In this document: piece by piece, positions 44,913-55,323 of the stretch | Layout: every line of letters begins with the position of its first letter | Numbering within the stretch: the stretch's first letter is position 1 | Notes under the pieces: generated by a model | Database searches by the model: none | What the model was told of the DNA's origin: nothing | Seen by the model: only the letters and a program-made list of their open reading frames with translations | Program-made: the position numbers and the translations under genes | DNA from: Lumbricus terrestris | Lineage: Eukaryota; Annelida; Clitellata; Crassiclitellata; Lumbricidae | DNA length: 64,000 bases | Direction of reading: 5' to 3' | Assembly: GCA_949752735.1 (NCBI GenBank) | Contig: OX457041.1 | Coordinates: forward strand, 26,993,705 to 27,057,704

Positions 44913-45140
44913 AAAAAATTAACCAAAAGCAACAGCAGATGAAACAATTAAGCCACACTGAAAAACAACACACAAAGTAGAAAGAGCCCTGAAGATTGTT
45001 GATCAGGACACACCTATAACATCAAAGCAATGTGCAGGCACAGAAAACCAACACACAATGCAGAAGGTAAAAAAGTCAACCAAAACCAACAGCAGATGAA
45101 GCAATTAAGACACACTAAACAAACCAACTCCCAATGCAGG
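44913..45140. repeat. Imperfect tandem duplication of about 145 bp
   Basis: The block with AACAGCAGATGAAACAATTA and CACACTGAAAAACAACACAC at 44930-44975 recurs, diverged, at 45076-45122. Non-coding. Confidence 0.6.
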
Positions 45141-45144
45141 AGGA

Positions 45145-45210
45145 TGTATGTATGTATGTATGTATGTATGTATGTATGCATGTATGTATGTATGTATGTA
45201 TGTATGTATA
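45145..45210. repeat. (ATGT)n microsatellite
   Basis: A tetranucleotide array followed at 45211-45255 by TGACCATTTATATAGCGCC, a reversed LINE/SINE 3' tail. Confidence 0.95.
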
Positions 45211-45256
45211 TGACCATTTATATAGCGCCTTAACAAGAATCTCACGAAGGCGCTTA
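45211..45256 (-). mobile_element. LINE/SINE 3' tail remnant
   Basis: Reverse complement reads AAGCGCCTTCGTGAGATTCT then GGCGCTATATAAATGGTCA, the tail of the LINE family at 10659 and 15870. Only the tail is left. Confidence 0.6.
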
Positions 45257-46705
45257 TGATGACAATGAATGATGATGATGATGATCACGAAAATGAAGAC
45301 GGCAGTAATGATGATGATGGCAATGATGATGATGATGTGATGATAAAGGGGGATGTAGAGTTGAAGAAGATGGACGGAAGAGGTTAATGAAGAAGGGAGG
45401 TCGATGTTCAGAATTAAGAATTGGAAGATCATGGAGAAAATAATTATGGAGGGGAAGAGAAGGAGAAAGATGGAAGAGGTGAATGAACGAAAGAAAGCGG
45501 AGGAGGAGAAGGAGGAAGGAGGAAGTGAACAAAGATGAATCACTGAAAAGTGTTTTGTTCTCAACCGACCATCGATAGTTTCTGAGAGAATCTCACAAGG
45601 TGCTACATAAATGTGTTGCGATTTAAGGTGTGGCGATTAAAATAAACTGTGTGAAGAAAATCTGCAAAGTTTCTGTTCTTTTTTATTGAAGGATACCCGA
45701 AGAAAACAAAGTAAACAATCGCATACAACCCGAGACCTGACCTGTTCACCTTTGACTCGTTCCCGATTAACAGCATAATCTGAAGAGGACGCTTTCGAGA
45801 AAGAAGTTAACGTATAGCACCGAATACTCTGCACTGCAGCACTTGTATTTTCATTTTGTTACATTACGTTATTTTGTGTAATTTTATGTTTTGTGTGTGT
45901 TATGTTTGATGCTCTACGAGGTGCAGTTTCTTGGTGGGGTGCTGTACAGTTAGTCTTCTGTTTTCTAGTTGATATTTTCGTTTACTAATTTTCGTTTCTT
46001 TACCACAATTTTTTTGTGATTGAGCGCAAAGGCACTGAGTATTTGCCTGTGTTTAATAAACAGCACACTTACTTACTTACTCACGTTGCTTGTTTAAGCG
46101 CTGTTAATTGTTTCTATGTCGTGCTGTTACTTTTTTATGTTATGCACTTTATGTTTTTTGTGTTATTGTACTATTTTATTTTGTTTCAGTTTGTTGGCGA
46201 AAGGAAGGGTCACAATTAAGATACCAACATACTTTAACGCTCCAAACATACATTATGCATATGGAAGGACCTTGACAATACAGTCGGACACAGCACCCCA
46301 TCACTGACACATGTAGACCTCTCTTTATGTATTGCAACTCTGGGGTACAATTAAGGAACAATGTCAGTTGTCAGAATTGTGATGAGCCTCAATCATGCAT
46401 CCGCATGGACAGTATCGGACAGGTCATCGAGTCATTTCCAACAAACTCGTCTTCCTGTGCTTTGTGCCCTGCGGTCTGTTTAGATTTGTGTTCCTGAAGA
46501 CAGTGGTGCGTACAGAAATTTTTTAAGGGGGGGGCAAAATATTTGGTCCTGGATAAGAAATTTCTTGGTCTTTCGGCGAAAAACCTGGTTTTTTAGTCTT
46601 TTGCCCACAAATTTCTGAAAACCGTGGCAACTCCGGTTATTTGGTTATTTGTACGCTGTTGACCTCTTTTTAGTCATATTCTACTTTTTCTCTCCCTCTC
46701 TCCAC
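45257..46705. other. Gene-free stretch
   Basis: GAT- and GAA-rich low-complexity sequence at 45260-45540, then ordinary AT-rich sequence. A CAGTGGTGCGTAC motif at 46505 may be a lone end of a CAGTGG-type element. Confidence 0.5.
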
Positions 46706-46862
46706 CATTGGCGGAGTTTGGTTTCCGTTCTTTGAGGGGCTAAAGTCTTATTGGGGGGGGGCTAAGCCCGAGAAAGATACCATTTACACGGTATAAAAAT
46801 GATTCTGGGTCTTCTTGGGGGGGGCTTAGTCCCCCCCTACCCCATGATAAACTCCGCCCATG
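46706..46862. mobile_element. hAT-type MITE, CATTGGCGGAG ends (157 bp)
   Basis: The ends CATTGGCGGAGTTT and (reversed) CATGGGCGGAGTTT match. It is flanked by CTCTCCAC at 46698-46705 and 46863-46870, an exact 8-bp duplication. The interior has G- and C-runs with GGGGCTAAGCCC, like the family at 28950 and 29872. Confidence 0.88.
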
Positions 46863-47699
46863 CTCTCCACCCTTTCCCGCTGAAATTAAAATCTTGAAAT
46901 CTCGGCCACATCCTGTGCAAATTTCTCAATGAGGGCCAGCTAGGCTATGGCCGTATTGGCCACCCCATGGATCTGCCCTGCCTGAAGACATCCAGTCTAC
47001 AAACAACTTCTCCAAAGTCTGTAGATATTTCGCTTATTCAAGATAATTAAGTTGACAGACCGCAACTTATTATACATGAAGAATAAAAATAAAAATGGAC
47101 TAAACTATCTGCAATGGAGAGTTTTTACTGGTTCCTATAGCTAACACTGCGAACAGCTTTCTAAAGAGTAGCCTAAGCAAAGAGTAGCCTAAGCAGTGAG
47201 CAGACTCTAGATATGAAACTGAAGTCATATTTTATATGCGGCTTGAAGTGATGTGAGCGTAAAGCATACGGCCTTTGAACAATAGATAGAATCAGGCCCG
47301 GAGCACATGATTAATTTTAAGTGCCAGATAAATTAAGTCTCTTTCGTCCATCAAACGGTCTGAATCCGGGTCATGAGAACGTGAGAAGGGAGGTAATTAA
47401 CCCAAAAGCTAATTAATTAATTAACAGCTAGGCTTATACTCTGCTAGGCCTAGCGTACCTCTGATTATCTTAGGTAACCGGACATACGACCTCCATCGAT
47501 TGGCAGGGTCATATCAACAATTAAAGAATTAACGTGGTCCCATCCGAACATATTATGTCCGGGGCGGCGGAGCCCCTTACAATGCAGACACTGGAATCCG
47601 CATTCCGCATTTATTTTTATGCAATATACAGGGTTCCTGACTTCCTGGGTGCGTATTACGACCTATAGCTTATACATAGGCTATAGGCCTGCAGTGTAG

Positions 47700-47905
47700 G
47701 CCTACGTAGTGGTTTAAAGTGGTTTGAGTGAGCAGTGGGAACGCTGAATGTGAGCAGTGGGAACGCTGACATTGAAGAATTTTATTGAAATTCCTGTGTT
47801 TTAGAGTTCCATCATGATGACCAGTGGGAAAGCAAGCCAAGAATTGCGGGAGCAGTGGGAACGCCGTTCCCACGCGTTCCCCACCCACTTTAAACCCTGG
47901 GCCTT
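47700..47905. repeat. Repeat-containing stretch with GAGCAGTGGGAACGCTGA
   Basis: GAGCAGTGGGAACGCTGA occurs twice in direct order near 47730 and 47752, with a related copy near 47850. GTGGTTTAAAGTGG at the left is complementary to CCACTTTAAACC at the right, suggesting a small inverted-repeat element. Confidence 0.5.
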
Positions 47906-47957
47906 ATTATTCCGCATTTACTTCACGGTTTTGTCAGTAAAACCTATTCGGATTGTG

Positions 47958-47958
<1 letters not shown>

Positions 47959-47998
<40 letters not shown>
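47959..47998. repeat. (TA)n microsatellite
   Basis: A pure TA array upstream of SMUG1. Confidence 0.95.
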
Positions 47999-47999
<1 letters not shown>

Positions 48000-48001
<2 letters not shown>

Positions 48002-48968
48002 TCAATAAATGTGAATCACCTAGTATAGTTTTACCTTTCGTTTTGTTCACTATCTATAGTATTTTTCCGGTCGAAGGGTACGGAGGGCGGTCGCTACGCC
48101 TCTGTCCTTTCGATTAGGCCTACTCTTTTGGACAACTCGTCTGACTATATTAACAGCACTCGTGAATAAGCTCATGCCTGCGCTTGGCTATCGAGTGACA
48201 CTCTAGATATTTGGAGATTACAATTATGAGTAGGTCTATAGCCTTTGGCTGTGCCTTTATAATTAGGCCTAGGCTTAGACTTAATTTTTCACAACATTTC
48301 TAGTGCTATAGTGACTCTGCGCGTTTGTGACAGGAGTTACATGAAGACCAACCAACTTCTCTTTAAAGTGCATCTTCCCAAACCGCAGTATGCAACCACT
48401 TTCTACCAGGAATAGCAAGCATCATAATTTTTAATGGTATTTCCTCGAAATTAGGCATAATTTTGTAGATTGCATTGATATTGCGGCCGTTGCGACTAGT
48501 GCCGCCATTTTGTTTGTGTAGCAACCTTCGTATCGTGTGACGTTGTTTAAATCCTCTCTTCCGGCGATTTAATACACTGGAAGGTTTTGTGAAAGAATAC
48601 CTAACATATTAAGAAAATTTAAGGAAAATGCGCGCAGTTGGCATAAAGGAAATGTGTACTTTCTTTGAAACCAGCGTGTCGGTGCAATTTAGCAGTGAAG
48701 ATGGCGTTTTATTAAGGACATAGAACAAACGACTGATATATATCAGCCAACAAAATCTGTCGTCTGTATTTTAGCTCACATCATAGCTGCGAAGCGCGGA
48801 TCAAGACATATTTCCTAAAATACTTTTTGTATTCAACATTTTTGATGAATATTGTAGATGCCTAACAGGTGTAATGGATTTCCTAAAGTTATAGACCACG
48901 GTACATATTTGCGCGTACACTTTCACTGCTTATCTAGACCGCATAGCTCATTTTAAACTTCAACAATC
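48000..48968. promoter_or_regulatory. Presumed SMUG1 5' region
   Basis: Non-coding sequence immediately upstream of the SMUG1 ATG. It includes GCCGCCATTTTG (about 48500) and AAGATGGCG (about 48698), which resemble YY1-type core sites often seen near housekeeping gene starts. No TATA box was recognised. The transcription start is not determinable here. Confidence 0.35.
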
Positions 48969-49631
48969 ATGCAGGCCTCAAATTTCTGGCATCCGATGTG
49001 GAACCAAGTCTGTTATGACGGTTTTTCCTTCTTTCCCTCAACCGACCCCCATCACTACTACTCGCCTGGGTTGTATGTCCCGGGAACAGATTCCACCCCA
49101 GCATCGTACAGAGCAACAACAAACCCTCTGCATCCGTATGATGCCGTTGGTTCTCTGCAACCATACGATAATATGAGTGCGCTACAGTCGTACCGAGGTG
49201 CGAGTTCCTCCATGCAGGCAGGCGATAGTCGGAACTCACTGCACCAGTATGGGGGTGCCACATCAAGCGTCTTCCGTTCAGATGGACCAGCTCGATGCAG
49301 CTGCAATTCAAGCAACTGCATGCATGGTTTCTTTGACTTCCCATTTCCAAGACGAGGCGCCGATCCATACCAGCTGCAGCCTCCGGGAGTTCTGCGTGAG
49401 ATGCCGAAACCGATTCAGCCCAACATTGCTGAGACGTTCCTTGATGTAGAGTTGAAGTTGTGTCGGGAGCTGACACAGATTGAATTCAAGGTGCCGGTGT
49501 CGCATGTCTACAGTCCGTTGGAGTATGCTATCCGGCCACATTCGCAGTTCATTCGACGTTTCTGCACAACGCAGAAGGATGTCCTGTTTGTGGGAATGAA
49601 TCCGGGACCATTTGGAATGGCACAGACTGGC
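48969..49631 (+). CDS. SMUG1: SMUG1 exon 1
   Basis: 221 codons from ATG to donor ACTGGC|GTAATT. Residues 1-120 are low-complexity, rich in Tyr, Ser, Pro and His. The conserved domain begins near [17 protein letters not shown] and ends in motif 1. The reading frame runs 10 further codons into the intron before a stop, which is not coding. Confidence 0.92.
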
Positions 49632-52600
49632 GTAATTATGACCTCTCATTTACCTCTATAATGACATAGTGCAGTGCAGTGGTGTTGCATATTTTATAGT
49701 ATATTTTATTTAAGGAATCAAATGGTTGAAGTTGGCATAATTTTAAGTTATATTGTACCTCTGTTATACTGTAAGGCTATGTAATCATAATGTAACTGCA
49801 ATTTCCTGCCTTTTACGAAATTTGATTGAATTGACTGAGCATCCATCAATGGCATGTACCCTGGTTGCAGTTATGTTCATATGTTATGGTTTTATGTCAT
49901 TGAAAAGATCCAGAAGGTCAATCCAGCCATGCCCGTCCTTCGTCAGGAATTTTTTAGCATGCAGTTGTATTAACAAAATATGCAGTTCTAAATGGACTTG
50001 TGCAGTTGTAGAAGTACTTATGTGCAGGTAAAACTAGTAATTGGGAGATTGGGAGAACTTTGCCATGGAGGATGTGAAGAGAAAGAAGGGATTGTGCAGT
50101 TCTAAAAATTTGTTTAAAAGAGTCCTACCTTCCATATGATTCTGCAGGGCAAGCCACTTCTAACAATTAGGGAGATAAGGAAAAGGCCATCAAGAAATAC
50201 AAGTGCGATCCACAGTTTGCAACTTGCAAAGGAAGCCTCTTTATAAACTACCTTTGCTGGTGGACCGATGGTGATTGTGAAGGGATTCATAAGATTCGTA
50301 GCATGATGTAGGAGCAAGCTCGGTCACCAGCTCGGTCACCAGAGATTTGTATGTATCTCTGGAGCAGACATTATATCAACTTTAGACTGTAAACGAAGCT
50401 TGTCAAGGTATTTTTATAGCAGTGATTGTGATCAGTTTAGTAGCAGTTATGCATTTATTTGGTCTGTTTAACTAGTTAAATATGTCTTTCAAATTTTACA
50501 ATTTTTTTTTGTATACAGATCTCTGTTTGGTAGCATGCCAAGCAGGGTGAGAATTGCCGATGGGGTGGGGGTTTCAACCCCTCAGTCTTTTTTAGAGCCC
50601 CATAGTAAAGTCTGTTTTTTACATCCCAATTCAAAGTGGATCATAGTCCAACCCCCACTCCCCCAGTTATTTTTCCACAATTCTCACGCTTATACCAAGT
50701 ATATAACACAGTGATTGTTATATACTGAAATCTTCAAACTCTGTGATGTTCCAGGTCAAAATGTTTCTGTCCAGTTGTCTTGCATGTCAGATTAAGATTT
50801 ATTGACCATGAGTAAGTGTAAGAGTAAGTGAGTAAGTGCTTAGTAAGTGTAATAAATACTTTATGTATGTAGCTTGCACAACCACTTGTTGTAATATTAC
50901 AGGTGCCGTTTGGTGAAGTTTCGATGGTTCGCGACTGGTTGAAGATCTCTGGAACGGTGGACAAACCGAAACTAGAACATCCCAAGAGACGGGTTCAAGG
51001 ATTTCGATGCAGACGTAGCGAGGTGAGTGCCATCATAGATGGACTGTCATGATTGTCATCACCACCGTCAGTACTGTCTTCATCCAAGTTGTAATTATTT
51101 TGTTGATGTCTTGTTAAGCATACTCTGGTGACTTGCAGCTACCTGGTTACCTCTATGCTGATGATGTCCAGACCTGTGTTCATGGCTTCTTTTCCCAACA
51201 ACTTACTGATTGCCAGTCTATTGAATGTCTTTCTGCCGATCTCAGTTGTTGGGTGTCCTCAAATTGTCTTCTCCTCAAATCTTCCACTTAACTGATTTGA
51301 TCTGGCTGTGTACTCATCAACAGCTGATTAAGCTTGATTGCGCTTTAAATGACATTAATTGTTTATGTAATACTCCTTTGCTGTTCCAATTCAAACAGAT
51401 AAATAGTAGGGCTGCATTTCGATTAATTTTTTTAATCGCGATTAATCGCACGATTAAAAAAATTAATCGCGATTAATTAATCGCACATTTCCTGAAATTT
51501 TTAAAGTACATTTTAAGGGTAAAACATTCAGACAAATTTCTAAAAAAAGGATCTCAAATTTTTAATGATTGTACACCAACCGTGTTATGTAAGCGGTACG
51601 TCAAATAAAAGAGTATGTGATTTGGTCTGAACAGCCTAAAGCTGTAAATGCAGCCAGTTACTCAGACATACAAGTTTATTAACATTGTCTGTTGACAAAG
51701 ATGCTCTCTTTTTGTTCAAAATGTTCCCAGAGTAGTTCGGTGGCATAACGACTCGGCTCGAGCAGTGTCTGGAGTACGCGAAGTTTTTCCCATTGAGATT
51801 CTGTGGGAAGTTCCAGTTTGTGCTTGTGACTTCGTTCGCCCAAGGTAGCAAGGACAGCTTCTTTGTTCTGAAGAAGCCGCTCGATCATCTGAAGGGTTGA
51901 ATTCCACCGCGTAGGCACATCTTGAATTAACGATTGTTCTTTCAACTTCAGTCGTATTTGTTGATGTTTGAGCTCAATATTGTTGGCAGGACTGTGTTTG
52001 AAATGCCCAACAATTTTCCTACACTTGCCCAAAAAATTATCGACGCCTGACTCTGCCAATGCTTTGTGGACCGCCAGCTGCAGCATATGTGCGACGCACG
52101 GCATGTGTTCAAAAGGAAGTTGCCCAACTGCTGCGGTCATATTGCGAGCGTTGTCAGTTCCAAAGGTTGTCACCTTGTCATAGATTCCCCAGTCTTGTGC
52201 AACCGCAGTGAAATGTTCTGCACAGGCTTCCGAATAGTGCCTATCTTCAACGTGGTGGACAGTTAGGGCAAAGGAACGAAGAACCCACATGGAGTCTATT
52301 ATGTGACCCGTAACTCCCAAGTAGCTATGGTTAGCAACAGATGACCAGTAATCTGCAGTAAGCGCTACGCAATCTGTGCTGTCTAGCAACTGTTGTACTT
52401 TTATTTTCTCGCTGTCGTACAAGTCAGTCATTCGGCTGTCAATGACTGGTCTGGAAGGAAGCGTATAGGACTGATTTCCGGATGCTATCCGCAAAACGTC
52501 CTGCAAGCCCTCATCCGCAACAATGTTTACGGGTCTGCCGTTCAGTGCGATCCAGTGTGCAATGGCGTTTGTCACCGCATCATATTTCGAGCGATCCATT

Positions 52601-53615
52601 GGTTTCCCTTGGTGCTCCATGTCCACTAGCGTCGGTTGGCGTTGATTTACAACGTCCTTCTTTTCGGAACCACGTGTTACGAAGGCATGCTTTGTACGCA
52701 GATGGTACGACAGCGACGAATTACTGCGGTGGTAGTTAAATTCTCGGTTACAATATTTACAAACGACTACCTTATCAGTTTTAAACTTAAACTGTCCGTC
52801 CATAACTGTTTTGCCCATTTTCTTCGACTCCATTGTTTGACAAAAACCAACAACATTTATCATAAATCAAAAACGGCTGTTTAAAGTGATCGAAATAACG
52901 AAAAGAACATGTGCCGATGGACCGGACGTAGGCAGGCTGTCTCGTACGAGAAGTGTTGGGCGACTCGACAGAAGTGGGCGGTAACCGATAACCGATGATT
53001 ACTTGAAAAATAATGATTACAAAACTTGACATAAAATGATAAAAATTCATAAAATATTTAATGCGTCTTTTGCGTTAATGCGTTAAAAAAATTAATCGCA
53101 AATTTTTTTAACGCGTTAATCGCGGGCGTTAACGGCGATTAACGTGCAGCCCTAATAAATAGTGATTGAAACTATTTCCTTCGCTGCAGGTGAGTGGAAA
53201 GCGGTTCTGGAACCTCTTCCAGGAGCTATGCGGTCGTCCAGAGAACTTCTTCCGCTGCTGCTTCGTCTACAACATGTGTCCGCTCATGTTTCTCTCGGAG
53301 GTTGGAAAGAACATCACTCCAGACAAGCTGCACGTCGCCGAGCGCTCGGCCCTTAACCGTTCGTGCGATGTGGCACTTTGCGAGATCGTGAAGCTCCTTG
53401 GTTCCAGCATTGTCATTGGCGTGGGAAAGTACGCGTGCGGTCGGGCACGAACGGCCCTCCAGGAGCACGGAATCGGACATGTCCGCGTGATGGACATCAT
53501 GCATCCGAGTCCTGCGAATCCTCAGGCGAACAAGGCATGGCGCGAGATCGTGCTGAAGCAGTTGAACGACCTGGGATTGATGACGTACCTGCAGCCGTGC
53601 CACCCAACTGCCTGA
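48969..53615 (+). CDS. SMUG1: SMUG1, single-strand-selective monofunctional uracil-DNA glycosylase
   Basis: Exons 48969-49631, 50903-51022 and 53190-53615 join in phase 0 to give 402 residues and TGA. SMUG1 removes uracil and oxidised pyrimidines such as 5-hydroxymethyluracil from nuclear DNA, starting base excision repair. Motif 1 is [13 protein letters not shown] (residues 209-221) running into VPFGEV across intron 1. Motif 2 is [14 protein letters not shown], with the catalytic-loop His at about residue 366. The active-site Asn of motif 1 is residue 211. Human SMUG1 has 270 residues, so this protein is longer by about 130, nearly all as an N-terminal Tyr/Ser-rich extension. The catalytic core looks intact. 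Intron 1 holds a dispersed repeat; intron 2 holds a LINE fragment and a hAT transposon. Confidence 0.95.
49930..50130 (+). repeat. Dispersed 200-bp repeat, copy 2 (SMUG1 intron 1)
   Basis: The second copy of the repeat at 36838-37045, same orientation, diverged by point changes and small indels. Confidence 0.75.
50903..51022 (+). CDS. SMUG1: SMUG1 exon 2
   Basis: The acceptor is AATATTACAG|GTGCCG and the donor is AGCGAG|GTGAGT. Encodes 40 residues beginning [17 protein letters not shown] and including [10 protein letters not shown], as in vertebrate SMUG1. Confidence 0.94.
51141..51345 (+). mobile_element. LINE reverse transcriptase fragment in SMUG1 intron 2
   Basis: Reads [12 protein letters not shown], then [13 protein letters not shown], then [17 protein letters not shown], parallel to the LINE at 23466-24459 (YADDVQSYAH; SWLSSNRLRLNS; FIWLGTRQQLAKTD). 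Truncated at both ends. Confidence 0.8.
51407..53154 (-). mobile_element. BED-finger hAT transposon in SMUG1 intron 2
   Basis: It begins TAGGGCTGCA and ends TGCAGCCCTA. Target duplication ATAAATAG is exact at 51399-51406 and 53155-53162. Subterminal regions are rich in TTAATCGCGATTAA-type palindromes, typical of one hAT group. It is 1748 bp long and carries a shortened transposase on the minus strand. Confidence 0.95.
51679..52863 (-). CDS. hAT transposase, BED zinc finger, C-terminally truncated
   Basis: 394 residues. Residues 35-59 form a BED finger (Cys35, Cys38, His54, His59). LTADYWSS (Asp171) and FGTDNARNM (Asp237) are the first two catalytic-Asp regions of hAT transposases. [16 protein letters not shown] and VPTRWNST (Arg319-Trp320) are further family motifs. 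The frame stops soon after a [12 protein letters not shown] region, so the C-terminal catalytic Glu and the hATC dimerisation domain are absent and do not fit into the 270 bp left before the element end. Probably an internally deleted copy; the remaining frame is open, so it is fairly young. Confidence 0.9.
   Translation of the reverse strand: MINVVGFCQTMESKKMGKTVMDGQFKFKTDKVVVCKYCNREFNYHRSNSSLSYHLRTKHAFVTRGSEKKDVVNQRQPTLVDMEHQGKPMDRSKYDAVTNAIAHWIALNGRPVNIVADEGLQDVLRIASGNQSYTLPSRPVIDSRMTDLYDSEKIKVQQLLDSTDCVALTADYWSSVANHSYLGVTGHIIDSMWVLRSFALTVHHVEDRHYSEACAEHFTAVAQDWGIYDKVTTFGTDNARNMTAAVGQLPFEHMPCVAHMLQLAVHKALAESGVDNFLGKCRKIVGHFKHSPANNIELKHQQIRLKLKEQSLIQDVPTRWNSTLQMIERLLQNKEAVLATLGERSHKHKLELPTESQWEKLRVLQTLLEPSRYATELLWEHFEQKESIFVNRQC
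53190..53615 (+). CDS. SMUG1: SMUG1 exon 3
   Basis: The acceptor is CCTTCGCTGCAG|GTGAGT. Encodes 141 residues from [10 protein letters not shown], through [14 protein letters not shown]-type core strands and [20 protein letters not shown], to LQPCHPTA and TGA at 53613-53615. Confidence 0.95.
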   Translation: MSGKRFWNLFQELCGRPENFFRCCFVYNMCPLMFLSEVGKNITPDKLHVAERSALNRSCDVALCEIVKLLGSSIVIGVGKYACGRARTALQEHGIGHVRVMDIMHPSPANPQANKAWREIVLKQLNDLGLMTYLQPCHPTA

Positions 53616-53695
53616 GCGGGTCGGGAGATTAGAATCATCATGTTGAATGTGTGTAACAGTATTAGACGAGAGGTGGAACTTGTCGGAGACCTTGT

Positions 53696-53712
53696 TGTGT
53701 GTGTGTGTGTGT
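53696..53712. repeat. Short (TG)n array in SMUG1 3' region
   Basis: About 17 nt of TG repeat, 80 nt past the stop codon. Confidence 0.9.
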
Positions 53713-54708
53713 GCTCGGCCTGAGGCTGTAAAAGACATGGTTTAAACTTTGGATGGCTTGGTTCAGTACTTCTGAATGTTGGATTTGAAGGCCTTTCGTT
53801 TATTGTTTTAAGGCACAAGTGAGTCCAATCTGATGGTGTTAAAACTATTCAAAGACTGGTTTTGAAACTCTCTGTAATAGCTTAAAATGTTGTCTTGTCG
53901 AATGTTGAATTATTATAATCTTTTCCAGATAATTATTCATCCCAAAAGCCTTTAAAGTTTGCAGTAAACTTTTCAGAGATGGGTACAAATTTGTACAGTC
54001 TCAGCTAAATCACAACTGGACTTTGATTTCAAAAGGTGGGTCTTGTGCGTTTGAAAGACATGACTTCTGCATGGCCAGGACTGCATTCCAATTTGTATAC
54101 TATTTCCATTTAATAATCTGTATTTAACAGGGATTACTGCATGCTAATTGTGCTTGAATGTTTTTTTTGAATGGAATATTCAGGGTGTTTCTAACTTTAG
54201 GGAGATAGATTTGACTTATTTGATTTTTAACTTGAAGTACATGATCATAATTGTACTGGAGTTAATCATTTAAATTACTCATTTGATCCTTGTAAAGTTA
54301 TTCAATCCTTCATTCTTGTACCTATTTCTTGATCATATGAGTTTGTCCTCAAGTTACTCTGTCATTTCACAATGTATTCAGCTAACTCATTAACTCTCAA
54401 CTGGCAATGAATTGTATCAACTTTAAAAGTAGCTACTTACGCTGTTCACATGGCCAAACTGTTAAGTGCCAAGTCCTTAGAGTATGTATTAGTTGTGTTA
54501 CATTCCTGTTACAGCTACAGTCAAACCTGTATTTAGTTGCCACTGCATTTAATCAAATAATGCAGTACTTACTTTAGAAAGACGTGTAAATATTGCAAAG
54601 CTGTCGTTGACGAACTGCTACGCGTAGATGTAGTTGCTTTCAGTTTTTAGTCATTACCAACACTATTGTAAATATGTATTGGTAATTTAAGTTTGAATAT
54701 ATTGTTAA
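53713..54708. other. Presumed SMUG1 3' UTR and flank
   Basis: AT-rich, no exon. No canonical AATAAA was found in the first kilobase, so the transcript end is unknown. Confidence 0.4.
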
Positions 54709-54798
54709 GACATGCTAATTTATTATCAGTTTCATCTAGACATGTTAATTTATTATCAGTTTCAGCTAAACATGTTAATTTATTATCAGTTTCAGCTT
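54709..54798. repeat. 30-bp tandem repeat, three copies
   Basis: Units start at 54709, 54739 and 54769, each containing TTTATTATCAGTTTCA. Differences are single bases only. Confidence 0.95.
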
Positions 54799-54835
54799 TT
54801 GGATAATGCTTGCTGAGATGCAATCATATGTATTA

Positions 54836-55320
54836 GGGGCCATATATATTACGTACACAAAAATTGTATTTTCGATCCCTCTCCCGTACGCACCTGTACT
54901 TTTGTTGACCCCCATGCGTACGTTCAAAGTACGTACAAATAAGCTTCTCTACACAACCCTCGCCTTTATGAACAAGCTTCTCTATCACCCCCCCTTACAA
55001 AGGCTATTTAGCAAAGATCGTCTATAAAACATTTATTTTACCAAAGGCTACTATTTATTTTTGTTAAACATCATATTTGCTAGCGAAAATTTGTTAACTG
55101 TTATGGTTTAGATCTTAACAGAATATAATTTTTATTTAGTCAAATGACTAAATAGGATAATACAGAATTATAAATAGGATAACGTGGAAGTCATAATTAG
55201 GCATTTATCTTGCCTACATATATTTTGCCGAGACCTCCCATCTCCCCTCCCACGTACGCAAATCACCTAAATCCCATGACCCCTCTCCTCTCCATGCACA
55301 TGTAAAATATGGACAATCCC
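54836..55320. mobile_element. Probable PIF/Harbinger-type MITE (485 bp)
   Basis: The left end GGGGCCATATATATTACGTA and reversed right end GGGATTGTCCATATTTTACA are related. TTA directly flanks both sides (54833-54835, 55321-55323), the usual Harbinger target. The interior contains several ACGTACG motifs. The inverted repeats are imperfect. Confidence 0.5.
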
Positions 55321-55323
55321 TTA

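Noticed and set aside
46505..46660. Additional CAGTGG-type MITE
   Set aside because: A left end is visible (CAGTGGTGCGTAC), but the proposed right end (GTACGCTGTTG) matches poorly and there is no target duplication.
48969..53615. Merging the hAT transposase with SMUG1 as a fusion gene
   Set aside because: The transposase is on the opposite strand, has its own target duplication, and the SMUG1 exons join in frame around it.
53226..53738. 170-codon minus-strand frame over SMUG1 exon 3
   Set aside because: Antisense shadow of a GC-rich coding exon.
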